From Nitrospira sp. (GTDB taxonomy: Bacteria; Nitrospirota; Nitrospiria; Nitrospirales; Nitrospiraceae): 64,000 nucleotides of DNA. The DNA is taken from NCBI GenBank assembly GCA_024998595.1, contig JACOEK010000003.1, positions 1 through 64,000 of the forward strand. Direction: 5' to 3'. Position numbers and translations under genes: made by a program. The notes beneath the pieces are model-generated. The model ran no database searches. It was not told the origin of the DNA and was given only the letters and a program-made list of their open reading frames with translations. The number at the start of each line of letters is the position of its first letter. Position 1 is the first letter of the stretch. Below, piece after piece: positions 19,176-28,445 of this stretch.

Positions 19176-20095
19176 GTCGTGGGCTCCGCGGGTAAGGATG
19201 AATGTGTGGTGTCTGGTGTCTGCAAACGTGTCACGATACGATCGACTGAAATCAGATGGCGCGAGAGCCCCAAATCCTGCGCGGGAATGCCCATGGCGAG
19301 TCCGAGCAGCTGCGGGAGATGGAGAATAGGGAGATTCAGGTCGGTCTTCACAGCTCGCCCCGCGCGTTCCTGGTAGATATCCAGGCTCATGTGACAGAGC
19401 GGACAAGGCGTCACCATGAAATCTGCGCCGTGATCCCGCGCGTCTTTCATGTTCGTGCCGGCCATAGCCACCGCGATGGCCTCCTTCTCCAGGATTATGG
19501 GAAATCCGCAACATTTTGTCCGGCCTGCATAGGCGACCGGCTCTCCGCCGACGGCCCGGATGATTTTTTCCAACGAACTGGGATTTTCCGGATCATCGAA
19601 GCCCAGTTCCCACGATGGGCGCAGCATGTAGCAGCCGTAGAAAGGAGCGATACGAAAATCGCGAAACGGCGACCGGACCGTGTCGGTCACCCGGCTCAGC
19701 CCGAGATCGCGCACGGCGATCCACAGGAGATGTTTCACTTGCACGCCGCCGCCGTAGGAGATGCCGTCTTGCGCGAGAATGTTGTTTACCCGTTCAAGGG
19801 TTGCCGGTTCGCTTTTCAGACGGCGGTTGGCTGCGCTCATCACACCCTGACAGGTGCCGCAAATGGTCATCACGTCCAGCCCCATCCGCTCGGCCTGCGC
19901 GAAGGTGCGGGCGTTCAAGGCGAGGGCAAGGTCCGGGTCCGCCTCCCCGATGACCCCGGCTCCGCAGCAGGACGAGGCTGCGAGTTCAACCACCTCGATG
20001 CCCAGGCGGCCGACGATAGCCATGGTGGATTGGTAGAGTTCGGGTGTCGCGCCTTTGGCGGCGCAACCGGGATAGAGGGCAAATTTGAGCGGCAT
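19172..20095 (-). CDS. HdrB-like CCG-domain protein, candidate succinate/fumarate reductase anchor subunit
   Basis: 307 residues with two cysteine-rich CCG domains. The first has Cys11, Cys43-Cys44, Cys79 and Cys82; the second has YGCYMLRP, TKCCGFP and TPCPLCH. This is the architecture of heterodisulfide reductase subunit B and of the SdhE-type subunit of non-classical succinate:quinone reductases. An Fe-S subunit is encoded at 30394 in this window but not beside it, so pairing is plausible and unproven. No membrane helices. The ATG at 20095 begins MPLKFALYPGC like relatives; a longer frame is possible. Confidence 0.82.
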   Translation of the reverse strand: MPLKFALYPGCAAKGATPELYQSTMAIVGRLGIEVVELAASSCCGAGVIGEADPDLALALNARTFAQAERMGLDVMTICGTCQGVMSAANRRLKSEPATLERVNNILAQDGISYGGGVQVKHLLWIAVRDLGLSRVTDTVRSPFRDFRIAPFYGCYMLRPSWELGFDDPENPSSLEKIIRAVGGEPVAYAGRTKCCGFPIILEKEAIAVAMAGTNMKDARDHGADFMVTPCPLCHMSLDIYQERAGRAVKTDLNLPILHLPQLLGLAMGIPAQDLGLSRHLISVDRIVTRLQTPDTTHSSLPAEPTT

Positions 20096-20224
20096 AGGTC
20101 TCGTCGTGTGGTTGTGCTGCTTGTCCTTGCACCTTAACGTATTTCCCCCCTCCATGAACAGGCTCGGAGCGGGATTCGTCGGTGTGCAAAGAGATGCGCA
20201 TTTGAGAAGGCGCTGCCAGTTCGG

Positions 20225-20671
20225 TTAGGGCAGTTTGGACACCGTCTCTTTGTAACTTTTCTTGAGGTCCGCCACGGCCGCGTTCACGTTGTCTTTCAAT
20301 GTGCTCCAGGCTGAACTGGTCGAGTGGCTGACTTCGTCCAGCTGTTTCCGCGCTTCTTCCTTTTTGCGTTCCAGATCCTGCAGCGCCTTCTGCATCTCCT
20401 TCCTGGCTTCCACGGAGGCGGCGTTGGTTTTCTTTTGAAGCTCGGTGATCTTGGCCTGCATCTCCGTCAGTTCGGCCTGGATCGTCTTTTGAAAGCTGTC
20501 CTTTTGTTGCACCGTGTACTGTTTCGTGGATTCGACAGCTTCCTTCGTGTCGCGAATCATCTTCTCGGTGGTCGTCGGCTGGGCCTGGTCTCCGGCGGCG
20601 ATGGCCTGGGGAGGCAGGGCGAGCACGGCGCCCATGAGACAGAGAAACAATAGGATTCGCCCTGCGATCAT
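20225..20671 (-). CDS. Exported coiled-coil protein (unknown)
   Basis: 148 residues. A clear signal peptide (ILLFLCLMGAVLALPP, cleavage near AIAAG) is followed by a nearly continuous, highly charged Lys/Glu/Gln-rich helix (about residues 45-145) predicted to form a coiled coil. It resembles periplasmic helical stress or envelope-stabilising proteins in general form, but I can name no family. AAGGAG lies upstream of the ATG at 20671. It is a single gene, divergent from the HDOD gene. Confidence 0.7.
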   Translation of the reverse strand: MIAGRILLFLCLMGAVLALPPQAIAAGDQAQPTTTEKMIRDTKEAVESTKQYTVQQKDSFQKTIQAELTEMQAKITELQKKTNAASVEARKEMQKALQDLERKKEEARKQLDEVSHSTSSAWSTLKDNVNAAVADLKKSYKETVSKLP

Positions 20672-20847
20672 GGGTGCTACTCCTTGTTGACTGGAAACGG
20701 GTTCCGACGATGCGGAATATGTCAAATTATCTGGCATGTTCTGTGCCCGGTCCCTTCCCTGCCGAGGGTTAAGGTTTTCGGCGGAACGAGCCGAAAAGGA
20801 TATAGAACGAAGACAATCCAGCAACCTTGACCTGTGGTGTGAGCCCT

Positions 20848-21717
20848 ATGAGTGCTGAACTTGCTCCAATGTCAGACCCGGCCTCTACCAGCCCGCTAGA
20901 ACAACTCCTGATCGAACGGATCCGGAAGGGCGCCATCGAACTCCCGCTGTTGCCGCAGGTGGCCTCCAGAATTCTGGCCATGGTGTACGATCCCGATGCG
21001 GAAGCGGCCAAACTTGCCGCACTCATTCATCAAGATCAAGCACTGGCCGCCCATGTCATCCGCATTGCCAATTCTCCGGCCTACATGACCCGCAATCCCG
21101 TCGTCTCGCTGCAACATGCCGTGTCCATGCTGGGCATGAACCTGATGTCCGAATTGGCCTTCTCCGCGTCCATCAAAGGCAGCGCTTTCAAAGTGCCGGG
21201 ATGGGATGGTGAAGTCAAGAGCCTCTGGCATTATTCCCTCGCCAGCGGAGCCTATGCCAAAGAAATTGCACGTATGCGCCGGTTCAACGTCGAAAGTGCC
21301 TACCTCTGCGGTCTTCTGCACGGAATCGGCCGGCCGGTTGTTTTGCAGACCCTGGTCGCGCTGGCCAAGGAACAAGGCACCCCGATGACTCAAGATCTGC
21401 TCCACCAACTGCTCGACGGCTATTACATTCAGGTGGGCCTGCTGGTCGCCGACGAATGGGGACTTCCGCCGCCCGTGGTGGAATCGATCGGGTTCCACGC
21501 CGACTATCATTACGCCAAGACGGCCAAGCAGGAGTGTATGACGACCTGCCTGGCCGGCCGTCTGGCCAAACATTTTCTCGATCCTGAAGGATTCGATGAG
21601 GACACGGTGCGAGACCATTCGGTCTTCGCCGACCTGAACCTTTATCCGAAAGATATCGATGCGCTCTTGGCCCATAAGGACAAGGTCCAAGCCGTCGTGG
21701 AGGCGATGCCATTGTGA
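20848..21717 (+). CDS. HDOD-domain protein
   Basis: 289 residues. The HDOD domain (about 20-230) starts IELPLLPQVASRIL and carries LIHQDQALAAHVIRIANSPAY and LHGIG, where classical HD residues are replaced, as in this non-catalytic signalling family. HDOD proteins are usually partners in two-component or c-di-GMP pathways. The start is either ATG 20848 or ATG 20869. Its TGA overlaps the next gene's ATG (TGATG), linking it to the SthA-like flavoprotein. Confidence 0.88.
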   Translation: MSAELAPMSDPASTSPLEQLLIERIRKGAIELPLLPQVASRILAMVYDPDAEAAKLAALIHQDQALAAHVIRIANSPAYMTRNPVVSLQHAVSMLGMNLMSELAFSASIKGSAFKVPGWDGEVKSLWHYSLASGAYAKEIARMRRFNVESAYLCGLLHGIGRPVVLQTLVALAKEQGTPMTQDLLHQLLDGYYIQVGLLVADEWGLPPPVVESIGFHADYHYAKTAKQECMTTCLAGRLAKHFLDPEGFDEDTVRDHSVFADLNLYPKDIDALLAHKDKVQAVVEAMPL

Positions 21718-23135
21718 TGCCGGCAAGCGCCTATGACATTGTCGTGGTCGGCAGTGGACCGGCAGGCCAAAAGGCAGCCATCCAGGGGGCCAAAGCCGGC
21801 AAGAAGGTCGTGCTGATCGAGCAGGAGCCGGGCGTCGGCGGGAATTGCGTCTATCGGGGCACGATCCCCAGCAAGACCTTGCGCGAGACGGCGGTACAGT
21901 TCGAACGCCTGAAACGATCGAACGAGGTCTTCGAAGGCAAGATGCGCCTCGACGTGCCCATGACCGTCCTCCTGCATCGCCTCGACGAGGTCGTGAAAGC
22001 GCATGAGTGTTATATGGCCGGTCAGCTCACACGCAACGGCGTGACCTACCGGCACGGTCGCGCGCGACTCCTCTCGCCCCACGAAGTGCAATTGGAGACC
22101 GTCGACGGCGCCTGTCAAACCCTGACGGCCGAAACGATCGTGCTGGCGACAGGATCCCGCCCCGCGTCGATTCCCCAGATCCCGGTCGATCATGAACATG
22201 TCCTGGATAGTGATTCGATCCTCTCGATGATCTACCTCCCCCGTTCATTGACCATTTTGGGCGGCGGCGTCATCGCCTGCGAATATGCGGCGACGTTCGC
22301 GCTGCTTGGCGTCGAGGTGACCATCATCGATCGATCCAAACGTCCGCTGCCGTTCATGGATCAGGAAATCGTCGAAGTGTTTCAGCGCAGCATCGAACGC
22401 CAGGGCGGACGATTTTACTCCGGCCACACGGTTACCGAAGTCGCATGGGACGGCGTGTCTTCCGTCGTCGCCCGGTTGGCGAACGGGATGGCCGTCAAGA
22501 GCGAAAAAATGCTCGTGGCCTTAGGGCGGCAACCGAACGTCGAAGAGTTGAATCTGGAGGCCGCAGGATTGTCGCTCGACGAAAAAGGCCACCTTCCTGT
22601 GAACGACCACGGACAAACCGCCGTCCCGCACATTTTTGCGGCCGGCGATATGTTAGGGCGCCCGCCCGCGTTGGCCTCTCAGGCGATGGAAGATGGCCGC
22701 CGCGCCGTGAGCCATGCGTTGGGTTTGCCGGTCGGAGATTCAGCCAATCAGGTGCCCATCGGCATTTATACCATCCCGGAAATCGCTTCCATCGGTCTCG
22801 ATGAGGAACAAGCCGCTGCCCGCTATCTGGGTCCGATCATCGGCCGCGCTCCGTTTACGGAAATTGCCAAGGGGCAGATCACCGGCGCCTGCGATGGGCT
22901 CCTGAAACTGGTGGCCGATCCGTCCGGGGAGCGTCTCCTCGGCGTGCAGATCGTCGGCGAGCATGCGACGGAACTGATTCATCTCGGCCAGATGGCGTTA
23001 CAGGATGGGGCGACTATCGATCGGTTCATCGATACCATTTTCAGTTTTCCCACGTTTGCCGAAGCCTATCGCGTCGCCGCCCTCGACATTCTGGGTCAAC
23101 GCCGCAAACGGCAGGACAATGCCCAAGCTGCCTGA
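21717..23135 (+). CDS. sthA: Soluble pyridine nucleotide transhydrogenase (SthA-type)
   Basis: 472-residue FAD enzyme of the pyridine nucleotide-disulfide oxidoreductase family. The FAD loop is GSGPAGQKAA (12-21), the NAD(P) loop LGGGVIACEYAA (near 180), and GDMLG completes FAD binding. The redox-active site reads GGNCVYRGTIPSK, with one Cys (Cys44) instead of the CxxxxC of lipoamide dehydrogenase, the hallmark of SthA. SthA moves hydride between NADPH and NAD. It overlaps the HDOD stop by one base. Confidence 0.88.
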   Translation: MPASAYDIVVVGSGPAGQKAAIQGAKAGKKVVLIEQEPGVGGNCVYRGTIPSKTLRETAVQFERLKRSNEVFEGKMRLDVPMTVLLHRLDEVVKAHECYMAGQLTRNGVTYRHGRARLLSPHEVQLETVDGACQTLTAETIVLATGSRPASIPQIPVDHEHVLDSDSILSMIYLPRSLTILGGGVIACEYAATFALLGVEVTIIDRSKRPLPFMDQEIVEVFQRSIERQGGRFYSGHTVTEVAWDGVSSVVARLANGMAVKSEKMLVALGRQPNVEELNLEAAGLSLDEKGHLPVNDHGQTAVPHIFAAGDMLGRPPALASQAMEDGRRAVSHALGLPVGDSANQVPIGIYTIPEIASIGLDEEQAAARYLGPIIGRAPFTEIAKGQITGACDGLLKLVADPSGERLLGVQIVGEHATELIHLGQMALQDGATIDRFIDTIFSFPTFAEAYRVAALDILGQRRKRQDNAQAA

Positions 23136-23162
23136 TCTTTGCCTTTCTCCTCCCGGCTTCCT

Positions 23163-23192
23163 TTGACCCCTATCCCCGATCTGCGCTACTCT
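23163..23192 (+). promoter_or_regulatory. Predicted promoter of the TPR/oxygenase gene
   Basis: TTGACC (23163-23168), an 18-base spacer and TACTCT (23187-23192), 38 bases before the start codon. A 6-base inverted repeat, CCATCG and CGATGG (23196-23221), overlaps the predicted start site. Confidence 0.45.
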
Positions 23193-23230
23193 CTCCATCG
23201 GCCGGTCTTCCGATCGATGGGGGGTCATTC

Positions 23231-24928
23231 ATGAATCGCGAGGAGCGTCGCCGTGACGAAAAGTTGCATGGCAAGTCTGCGGGAGGCGCAGCGGCCGCCT
23301 CGGCAAGTTTGCGCGAAGCCCAGTTGCACCATCAGGCCGGCCGCCTGGATGACGCGGAACGGGGCTATCGGCAATTGCTTGAGCGGATGCCTGTCCCGCC
23401 GGATGCCCTCCATGGTCTAGGCCTGTTGTTGTACCGGCGCGGGAACCTCCGTGACGCGCTCGCCCGACTCGCCCAGGCCCGCGCGGCCGATGCACGCAAC
23501 CCCGTCTATTGTTTCAATCACGGCGTCGTGCTCCAACGGGCGGGACTGCTCCCCGACGCAGTGGAGGCCTACGGTCAGGCCATTCAGCTCAACCCGCGCT
23601 ATATCGAACCCCGCACCAACCTCGGGAACGTCTATAAGGAACTCGGGCGTCTTGCTGAGGCGCAAGCGACGTACGAACAGGTCCTGACGCTCAATCCCGA
23701 TCATGTCGAAGGTCACAATAATCTCGGCGTCGTCTTAAAAGAACAAGGCCGGCTGGATGACGCGGCAGACGCGTACCGGAAGGCCATTGCCCTGAAGCCG
23801 ACGCATGCCGAAGCCCACAACAATTTGGGATTGGTCCTGCTGGAGCAGGGCCGGGTGGATGAAGCCATTCGCTGCTTTGAACTTGCGCTGCAGGCCCATC
23901 CCGGTTACGGCACTGCGCTCTATAACCTCGGCATCGCGTGGATTTGGCGGGAGAATATTCCGAACGCCCTGCGTTGCTTCGCGGAGACGGCCAATGCCAA
24001 ACATGCGCATGGTCGCCCCGTCACGGACTCCGCGGTGTTTCGCTCGCGCGTGAAGCACGATGCCGAGCAAGTCGGCTCTCTGTTGGAGGGCGGGTTGCTG
24101 GGAGAGGAATGGCGAAGTTATCACGAAGCGCTCGTTCGCTTACGTGTTCGGCTCGAACCGGCTCCGGGCACCGTCTCCCCTAATCGCGTCGCCCTCACCC
24201 CTGCCGATCTTCAGCCTATCGCCCCCTCGTTCAACCGGCTGCTGTATAGTGCGCCTTGTGAGAGGATAGCGGAGGGCGCGCTGGCGCCTGACCTGGACCA
24301 TGCCGCGATTGAATCCCGATATCTGGCGACGCAACCCGAAGTCACCTACATCGATGGATTGTTGTCGGAGGAAGCGTTGCGTCGCCTGAGGGAGTTTTGC
24401 TGGACGTCGACGATCTGGAAGAAGGATTACGAGAACGGGTACATCGGGGCGTTTCTCGGCGACGGGTTTGCGTCCCCCCTGCTGCTGCAAATTGCTGAGG
24501 AACTTCGCCAACGTCTGCCGCGCATTTTCGGTACGCACCGCCTCACGCAGGCCTGGGCGTTCAAACACGATAGCGCCCGTCGTGGATTGAACATTCATGC
24601 GGATGCCGCCGCAGTAAACGTCAATTTCTGGATCACGCCGGACGAGGCGAATCTCAATCCCGAGAGCGGAGGCCTGGTGGTATGGGACAAGGAAGCGCCG
24701 AGGGAGTGGGACTTCAAAACCTACAATAGTGACAAGGCCAGAGGCAGCATTTATGAGTGGCTCACGTCGCAAGGGGCGAAGGAGATCAAGATCCCCTACC
24801 GGGCCAATCGAGCGGTCCTGTTCAATTCAGATCTGTTTCATGAAACCGACGACATTGCGTTCAAGGAAGGACTCACCAACCGGCGGATCAACATTACGCT
24901 GCTGTACGGGCATCGGCATCGCCCTTGA
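23231..24928 (+). CDS. TPR-repeat protein fused to a 2-oxoglutarate/Fe(II) oxygenase-like domain
   Basis: 565 residues. Residues 35-255 hold about six TPR repeats with the usual spacing (for example YRQAIQLNP- and YEQVLTLNP-type ends). The C-terminal third is like prolyl-4-hydroxylase-type 2OG dioxygenases: HAD at about 455-457 (HxD), HETDD near 535 as distal His, and RRINIT about 15 residues later as the 2-oxoglutarate Arg region. There is no signal peptide. The substrate may be a protein bound by the TPRs; this is inference. The 3' end overlaps the convergent GGDEF/EAL gene by 35 bases. Confidence 0.82.
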   Translation: MNREERRRDEKLHGKSAGGAAAASASLREAQLHHQAGRLDDAERGYRQLLERMPVPPDALHGLGLLLYRRGNLRDALARLAQARAADARNPVYCFNHGVVLQRAGLLPDAVEAYGQAIQLNPRYIEPRTNLGNVYKELGRLAEAQATYEQVLTLNPDHVEGHNNLGVVLKEQGRLDDAADAYRKAIALKPTHAEAHNNLGLVLLEQGRVDEAIRCFELALQAHPGYGTALYNLGIAWIWRENIPNALRCFAETANAKHAHGRPVTDSAVFRSRVKHDAEQVGSLLEGGLLGEEWRSYHEALVRLRVRLEPAPGTVSPNRVALTPADLQPIAPSFNRLLYSAPCERIAEGALAPDLDHAAIESRYLATQPEVTYIDGLLSEEALRRLREFCWTSTIWKKDYENGYIGAFLGDGFASPLLLQIAEELRQRLPRIFGTHRLTQAWAFKHDSARRGLNIHADAAAVNVNFWITPDEANLNPESGGLVVWDKEAPREWDFKTYNSDKARGSIYEWLTSQGAKEIKIPYRANRAVLFNSDLFHETDDIAFKEGLTNRRINITLLYGHRHRP

Positions 24929-27020
24929 GTAGCTTTTCAAAGTCCTCCGCGCAGACAGGGCGACTGAACAGATACCCCTGCACTTCATCGCACCCCTCTT
25001 CCCGTAACCGCGCCAACTGCCCTTCCGTTTCCACGCCTTCGGCCAACACCGACAGATTGAGACTGTGAGCCATGGCGATGATGGCGCGCGTGATCTTCAC
25101 GTTATTCTCATTCGTCAGCAAATCCCGTACGAAGGATTGATCGATTTTCAGTCGGCTCAGCGGAAATCGCTGGAGATAACTCAACGAGGAGTAGCCGGTC
25201 CCGAAGTCATCGATCGACAGCCGTACGCCCATGGTCCGCAACCCCTCCAGCATGGTCACGGAGGCCTCTACATCGCGCATGGCAATGGACTCGGTCAGTT
25301 CCAGTTCGAGTTGTGCGGGATTCAATCCGGAGTCCCGCAAGGCATCGGCGACCGTGGCCGGCAGCGTGCGTCCGTGAAAGAGCGAGTTGGAGACGTTGGC
25401 GGAAATCGTGATCGCGGGCAGCCCGGCCTTCTCCCAGACTCTGACCTGACGGCAGGCTTCTCGAAGCACCCATTCGTCCATGGAACGGATCAGGCCGGTG
25501 TCGATGGCAGCGTTTAAAAAGACCCCAGGCGGTACGAGGCCTCGCTTGGGATGTTTCCATCGCACCAGCGCCTCGGCACCGAGAATGCGGCGTGAGTGGA
25601 TATTCAGCTTCGGCTGATAAAACACGACGAACTCTTCCCGTTCCAGCGCGCGCCGGAGCTCGTTTTCGAGGTCGAGGCGTTCGGCCGCGGCGGCATTCAG
25701 GCCGGACGAATAATATTGGCAATTGTTCCGCCCCTGTTCCTTCGCATGGTACATCGCGGTGTCGGCGTTCTTCAGCAGCGCTTCGACCGTGGACCCGTCC
25801 GAGGGAAAAATCGAAATGCCGATGCTGGCGGAAATGAAGATTTCATGTCCGTCGATGCTGAAGGGATGGGCCAGTGATTCCAGGATTCGCCGGGCGACCC
25901 TGCCCGCATCTTCCGGCTGCGGCAGCGCAGTCAGGAGAATGGTGAATTCATCCCCGCCGAGCCGGGCGAGGGCGTGCGTCGGTTCATGGTCGGCGTGCCG
26001 GCTGACCGAGTCGCTCTGCCGGACCGAGTCACTGAGACGTTCCGCCACATGGGTCAGCAGGAGATCGCCCACCGTATGTCCCAGCGTGTCGTTGATGATC
26101 TTAAAGCGATCCAGGTCGATAAACAGCGTGGCCAGGTGTTGATGATGGCGGGCCGCATAGGACAGGGCGTTCGACAGGCGGTCCTTGAACAACACGCGAT
26201 TGGCCAGACCGGTCAGACTGTCGTAATAGGCCAACTGATGAATGGCCCGCTCCGCCTGTTTGCGCTCGGTGATGTCCTGGGCCGTCCCGATGACCGTGAT
26301 TTCGTCCGTCTCTTCCTCGCGCACACCCTCAGCTTGTAAGTGGATGACGAAGTCGGTGCCGTTCGGCAACACGATGCGATGGTCGATATCGCAAGGAGTA
26401 TGTTGTCCGACGAGTTTCTGCAGGGCGCCCGTTACGGTCGGGCGATCGTCCTCATGCACGAGGGCGAGGAATGCTTCGAAGGTGCCGGAGAAATCCTGCG
26501 GACGCACACCGACCAGACGGCACAATTCGTTCGACATGGTGAAGCGGTTGGTCCTGGGATTCCAATCCCAGTTTCCGATGCGGGCGATGCGTTGCGCCAA
26601 TTCCAGCCGGGATTCGCTGCGGATCAAGGCGTGCAGCACGTTGTTGGTGCGAAGCATGTACCGGACGTGATGGCAGAGAATCGTGGCATTGACGGGTTTG
26701 GTGATGAAATCCGTGGCACCGTGCTGGTAGGCCTGACCGATGGACTGTGCGTCATCCAGGCCGGTGAGCACGAGAATGGGAATCCGTTTTCCGCGCGGAA
26801 GCGAGCGGATCCGGGAACAGGTCAGATACCCGTCCATATCCGGCATCATGATGTCGAGAATGACGAGATCCGGCCCGATCGCTTCAAACTTTGCCAGCGC
26901 GTCCTTTCCGCCGGTGGCCTCGACGACCACCATGCCGGCCGGTTCCAATGCGTTTTTGACGAAGAGCCGTGCGAGCGGGTCGTCGTCGGCGATGAGGATC
27001 TTAGGGTTCGCTTGGCTCAT
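24894..27020 (-). CDS. Response regulator with PAS, GGDEF and EAL domains
   Basis: 708 residues: REC receiver (1-125, phospho-acceptor Asp in LVILDIMMPDMDG, Lys in ITKPVNA), PAS/PAC (about 140-255), GGDEF (about 265-430, intact GGDEF in LARLGGDEFTILL), and EAL (about 450-700, with EALVRWKHP, ELTES and DDFGTGYSSL). Both the synthase and phosphodiesterase signatures for c-di-GMP look intact, so it could make or break c-di-GMP depending on signal. No membrane segment. No histidine kinase is adjacent; a membrane sensor-like gene and a PilZ gene follow on the same strand upstream. Confidence 0.95.
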   Translation of the reverse strand: MSQANPKILIADDDPLARLFVKNALEPAGMVVVEATGGKDALAKFEAIGPDLVILDIMMPDMDGYLTCSRIRSLPRGKRIPILVLTGLDDAQSIGQAYQHGATDFITKPVNATILCHHVRYMLRTNNVLHALIRSESRLELAQRIARIGNWDWNPRTNRFTMSNELCRLVGVRPQDFSGTFEAFLALVHEDDRPTVTGALQKLVGQHTPCDIDHRIVLPNGTDFVIHLQAEGVREEETDEITVIGTAQDITERKQAERAIHQLAYYDSLTGLANRVLFKDRLSNALSYAARHHQHLATLFIDLDRFKIINDTLGHTVGDLLLTHVAERLSDSVRQSDSVSRHADHEPTHALARLGGDEFTILLTALPQPEDAGRVARRILESLAHPFSIDGHEIFISASIGISIFPSDGSTVEALLKNADTAMYHAKEQGRNNCQYYSSGLNAAAAERLDLENELRRALEREEFVVFYQPKLNIHSRRILGAEALVRWKHPKRGLVPPGVFLNAAIDTGLIRSMDEWVLREACRQVRVWEKAGLPAITISANVSNSLFHGRTLPATVADALRDSGLNPAQLELELTESIAMRDVEASVTMLEGLRTMGVRLSIDDFGTGYSSLSYLQRFPLSRLKIDQSFVRDLLTNENNVKITRAIIAMAHSLNLSVLAEGVETEGQLARLREEGCDEVQGYLFSRPVCAEDFEKLLKGDADARTAA

Positions 27021-27245
27021 GATGTTGATATCACCTGTGCGTCGATCGGTCGGTTGACTCGCGTCGCCGGTTCAGGGGCGGACGCCTCTCGTACGCACCG
27101 GGCGGCCTCCCGGTTCTGCGTTCGTCTCAGCCTATCAAACTTTGAAAGAACTGCCAGATAAATAGCACTTGTCGAGGGTCTTGCGTGCAGCTGAATGCCT
27201 AGGTGAAAGCGAGAGGGTCAGGGTAACGTCCGACATGATGGAGTC

Positions 27246-27974
27246 TTAGGCCATCTCGCCCCGGTCCTGGGTGTCGACGCCTCCGGGCATCGTCTGAGGC
27301 GCTTGCGCCCTGGCTTCGAGAAGAATGCCGGCCAGAAGTGCGCGGACCCGGCTCATGAGGCCCCGCATGGTCAGCATCAGGAGGGTCGCCATCAAGAGGA
27401 GCAGCGGTGCGATGACAAGGGCGACATCCCGGCCTAAATCATCCTCGGATCGTGGTGCCGCTGCCTCAGGCGGCCTCGCGACGGCCAGTCTGATCCATCC
27501 GGCCACGCGGTTGTCCCGGCGGAACGGTTCCACGACGATGAAGGCGGATCTGCCCTTTTCGATTCCTGGCGTGATGACACCGGTCTGCGTCCGGCGGGCG
27601 GCCAGCCAGGCCGCATCCTGTAGCGCGGTACCGATAGCGGCGGGATTGCTGGATGCGACCACCACATTGTCATCCATGATGACGGCGGCTGAAAGCAGAT
27701 TGGCCTGCTGGGCATGTTGTTCAAGGGTCTGCTGGATGGCGGCGAAATTCTCGCCCCCCATCGATTCGCTGAACCAGGCCATGGTGCGGGCCGTGGCGCG
27801 TGCGCTGTACTCTGCCGCCATGACGGCTGAGGCATTCCGTTGCGCCACGAGCGAGCGGTCATGCTGAGCCAGAAGCACGTAGAGTGCGGCGGCGCAAAAG
27901 GCAGACACGATAATGCTGATCAGCAGTGCCGGAAACCAGGTCCGAGGCAATCGCGATGCGGAAGCGTCAGCCAT
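27246..27974 (-). CDS. Two-TM membrane protein with Cache-like extracytoplasmic domain
   Basis: 242 residues. Membrane helices at about 10-32 and 182-205 enclose a periplasmic region with VMDDN/VVVASSNP/IGTAL-like strand pattern and VVEPFRRDNRVAGWIRLAVA, as in small single-Cache sensor modules. After the second helix there are only about 35 residues and no HAMP, kinase or GGDEF domain, so any output must be through a partner. The ATG at 27974 has GGAGGAG upstream; further upstream frame is unlikely. It lies between the REC-PAS-GGDEF-EAL gene and the PilZ gene. Confidence 0.65.
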   Translation of the reverse strand: MADASASRLPRTWFPALLISIIVSAFCAAALYVLLAQHDRSLVAQRNASAVMAAEYSARATARTMAWFSESMGGENFAAIQQTLEQHAQQANLLSAAVIMDDNVVVASSNPAAIGTALQDAAWLAARRTQTGVITPGIEKGRSAFIVVEPFRRDNRVAGWIRLAVARPPEAAAPRSEDDLGRDVALVIAPLLLLMATLLMLTMRGLMSRVRALLAGILLEARAQAPQTMPGGVDTQDRGEMA

Positions 27975-28003
27975 GCTATCTCCTCCTCCCACAGAAAGGG
28001 GCG

Positions 28004-28360
28004 CTAGGCGCCGAGACCCTCCTGCCGGTCGTGGGTGCGTTCGTAGGGATGGCGTGTGAGTTCTTTGACGAGACGTTGAAGGCGAGCCCATTCATCAGGT
28101 GGCAGGGAGAGGAACTCGAGACCGATGCGCCCGTCCCGGCACCAGCGTACGACGGCTTGCTGGACGGTCAGCGTCGTTTCAGGATCAGGAACATGGATAC
28201 GGAGCGTCAGCGTGGTGCCCGGATGAATAGCTGTGTGACAGACGATTCCGCAGCCTCGCAAGGAGAGATCGACCACTGTGCCTTCCCCCTCGACGCGATT
28301 CACTGAACTGAAGGCACTCCGGAAGTGAGCGGGAAACCGTTCGTGCTGGCGTTGTTCCAT
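28004..28360 (-). CDS. PilZ-domain protein (c-di-GMP receptor candidate)
   Basis: 118 residues with a single PilZ barrel. The N-terminal ERFPAHFRS provides part of an arginine motif (the classical RxxxR is partly changed), and VVDLSLRGCGIVC supplies the D/NxSxxG motif. It is 29 bases upstream of the Cache-like membrane gene and near the c-di-GMP-metabolising response regulator, so these three may form one signalling group. Direct c-di-GMP binding is probable but depends on the imperfect arginine motif. Confidence 0.8.
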   Translation of the reverse strand: MEQRQHERFPAHFRSAFSSVNRVEGEGTVVDLSLRGCGIVCHTAIHPGTTLTLRIHVPDPETTLTVQQAVVRWCRDGRIGLEFLSLPPDEWARLQRLVKELTRHPYERTHDRQEGLGA

Positions 28361-28445
28361 CGTGGGGTGGCGCTGATTGGGTGACGACGCGCTCTTTGTC
28401 CCCGGTTGCCCGGGGATCGTGCATGGGTGTCCGGTGCATGCCGGG

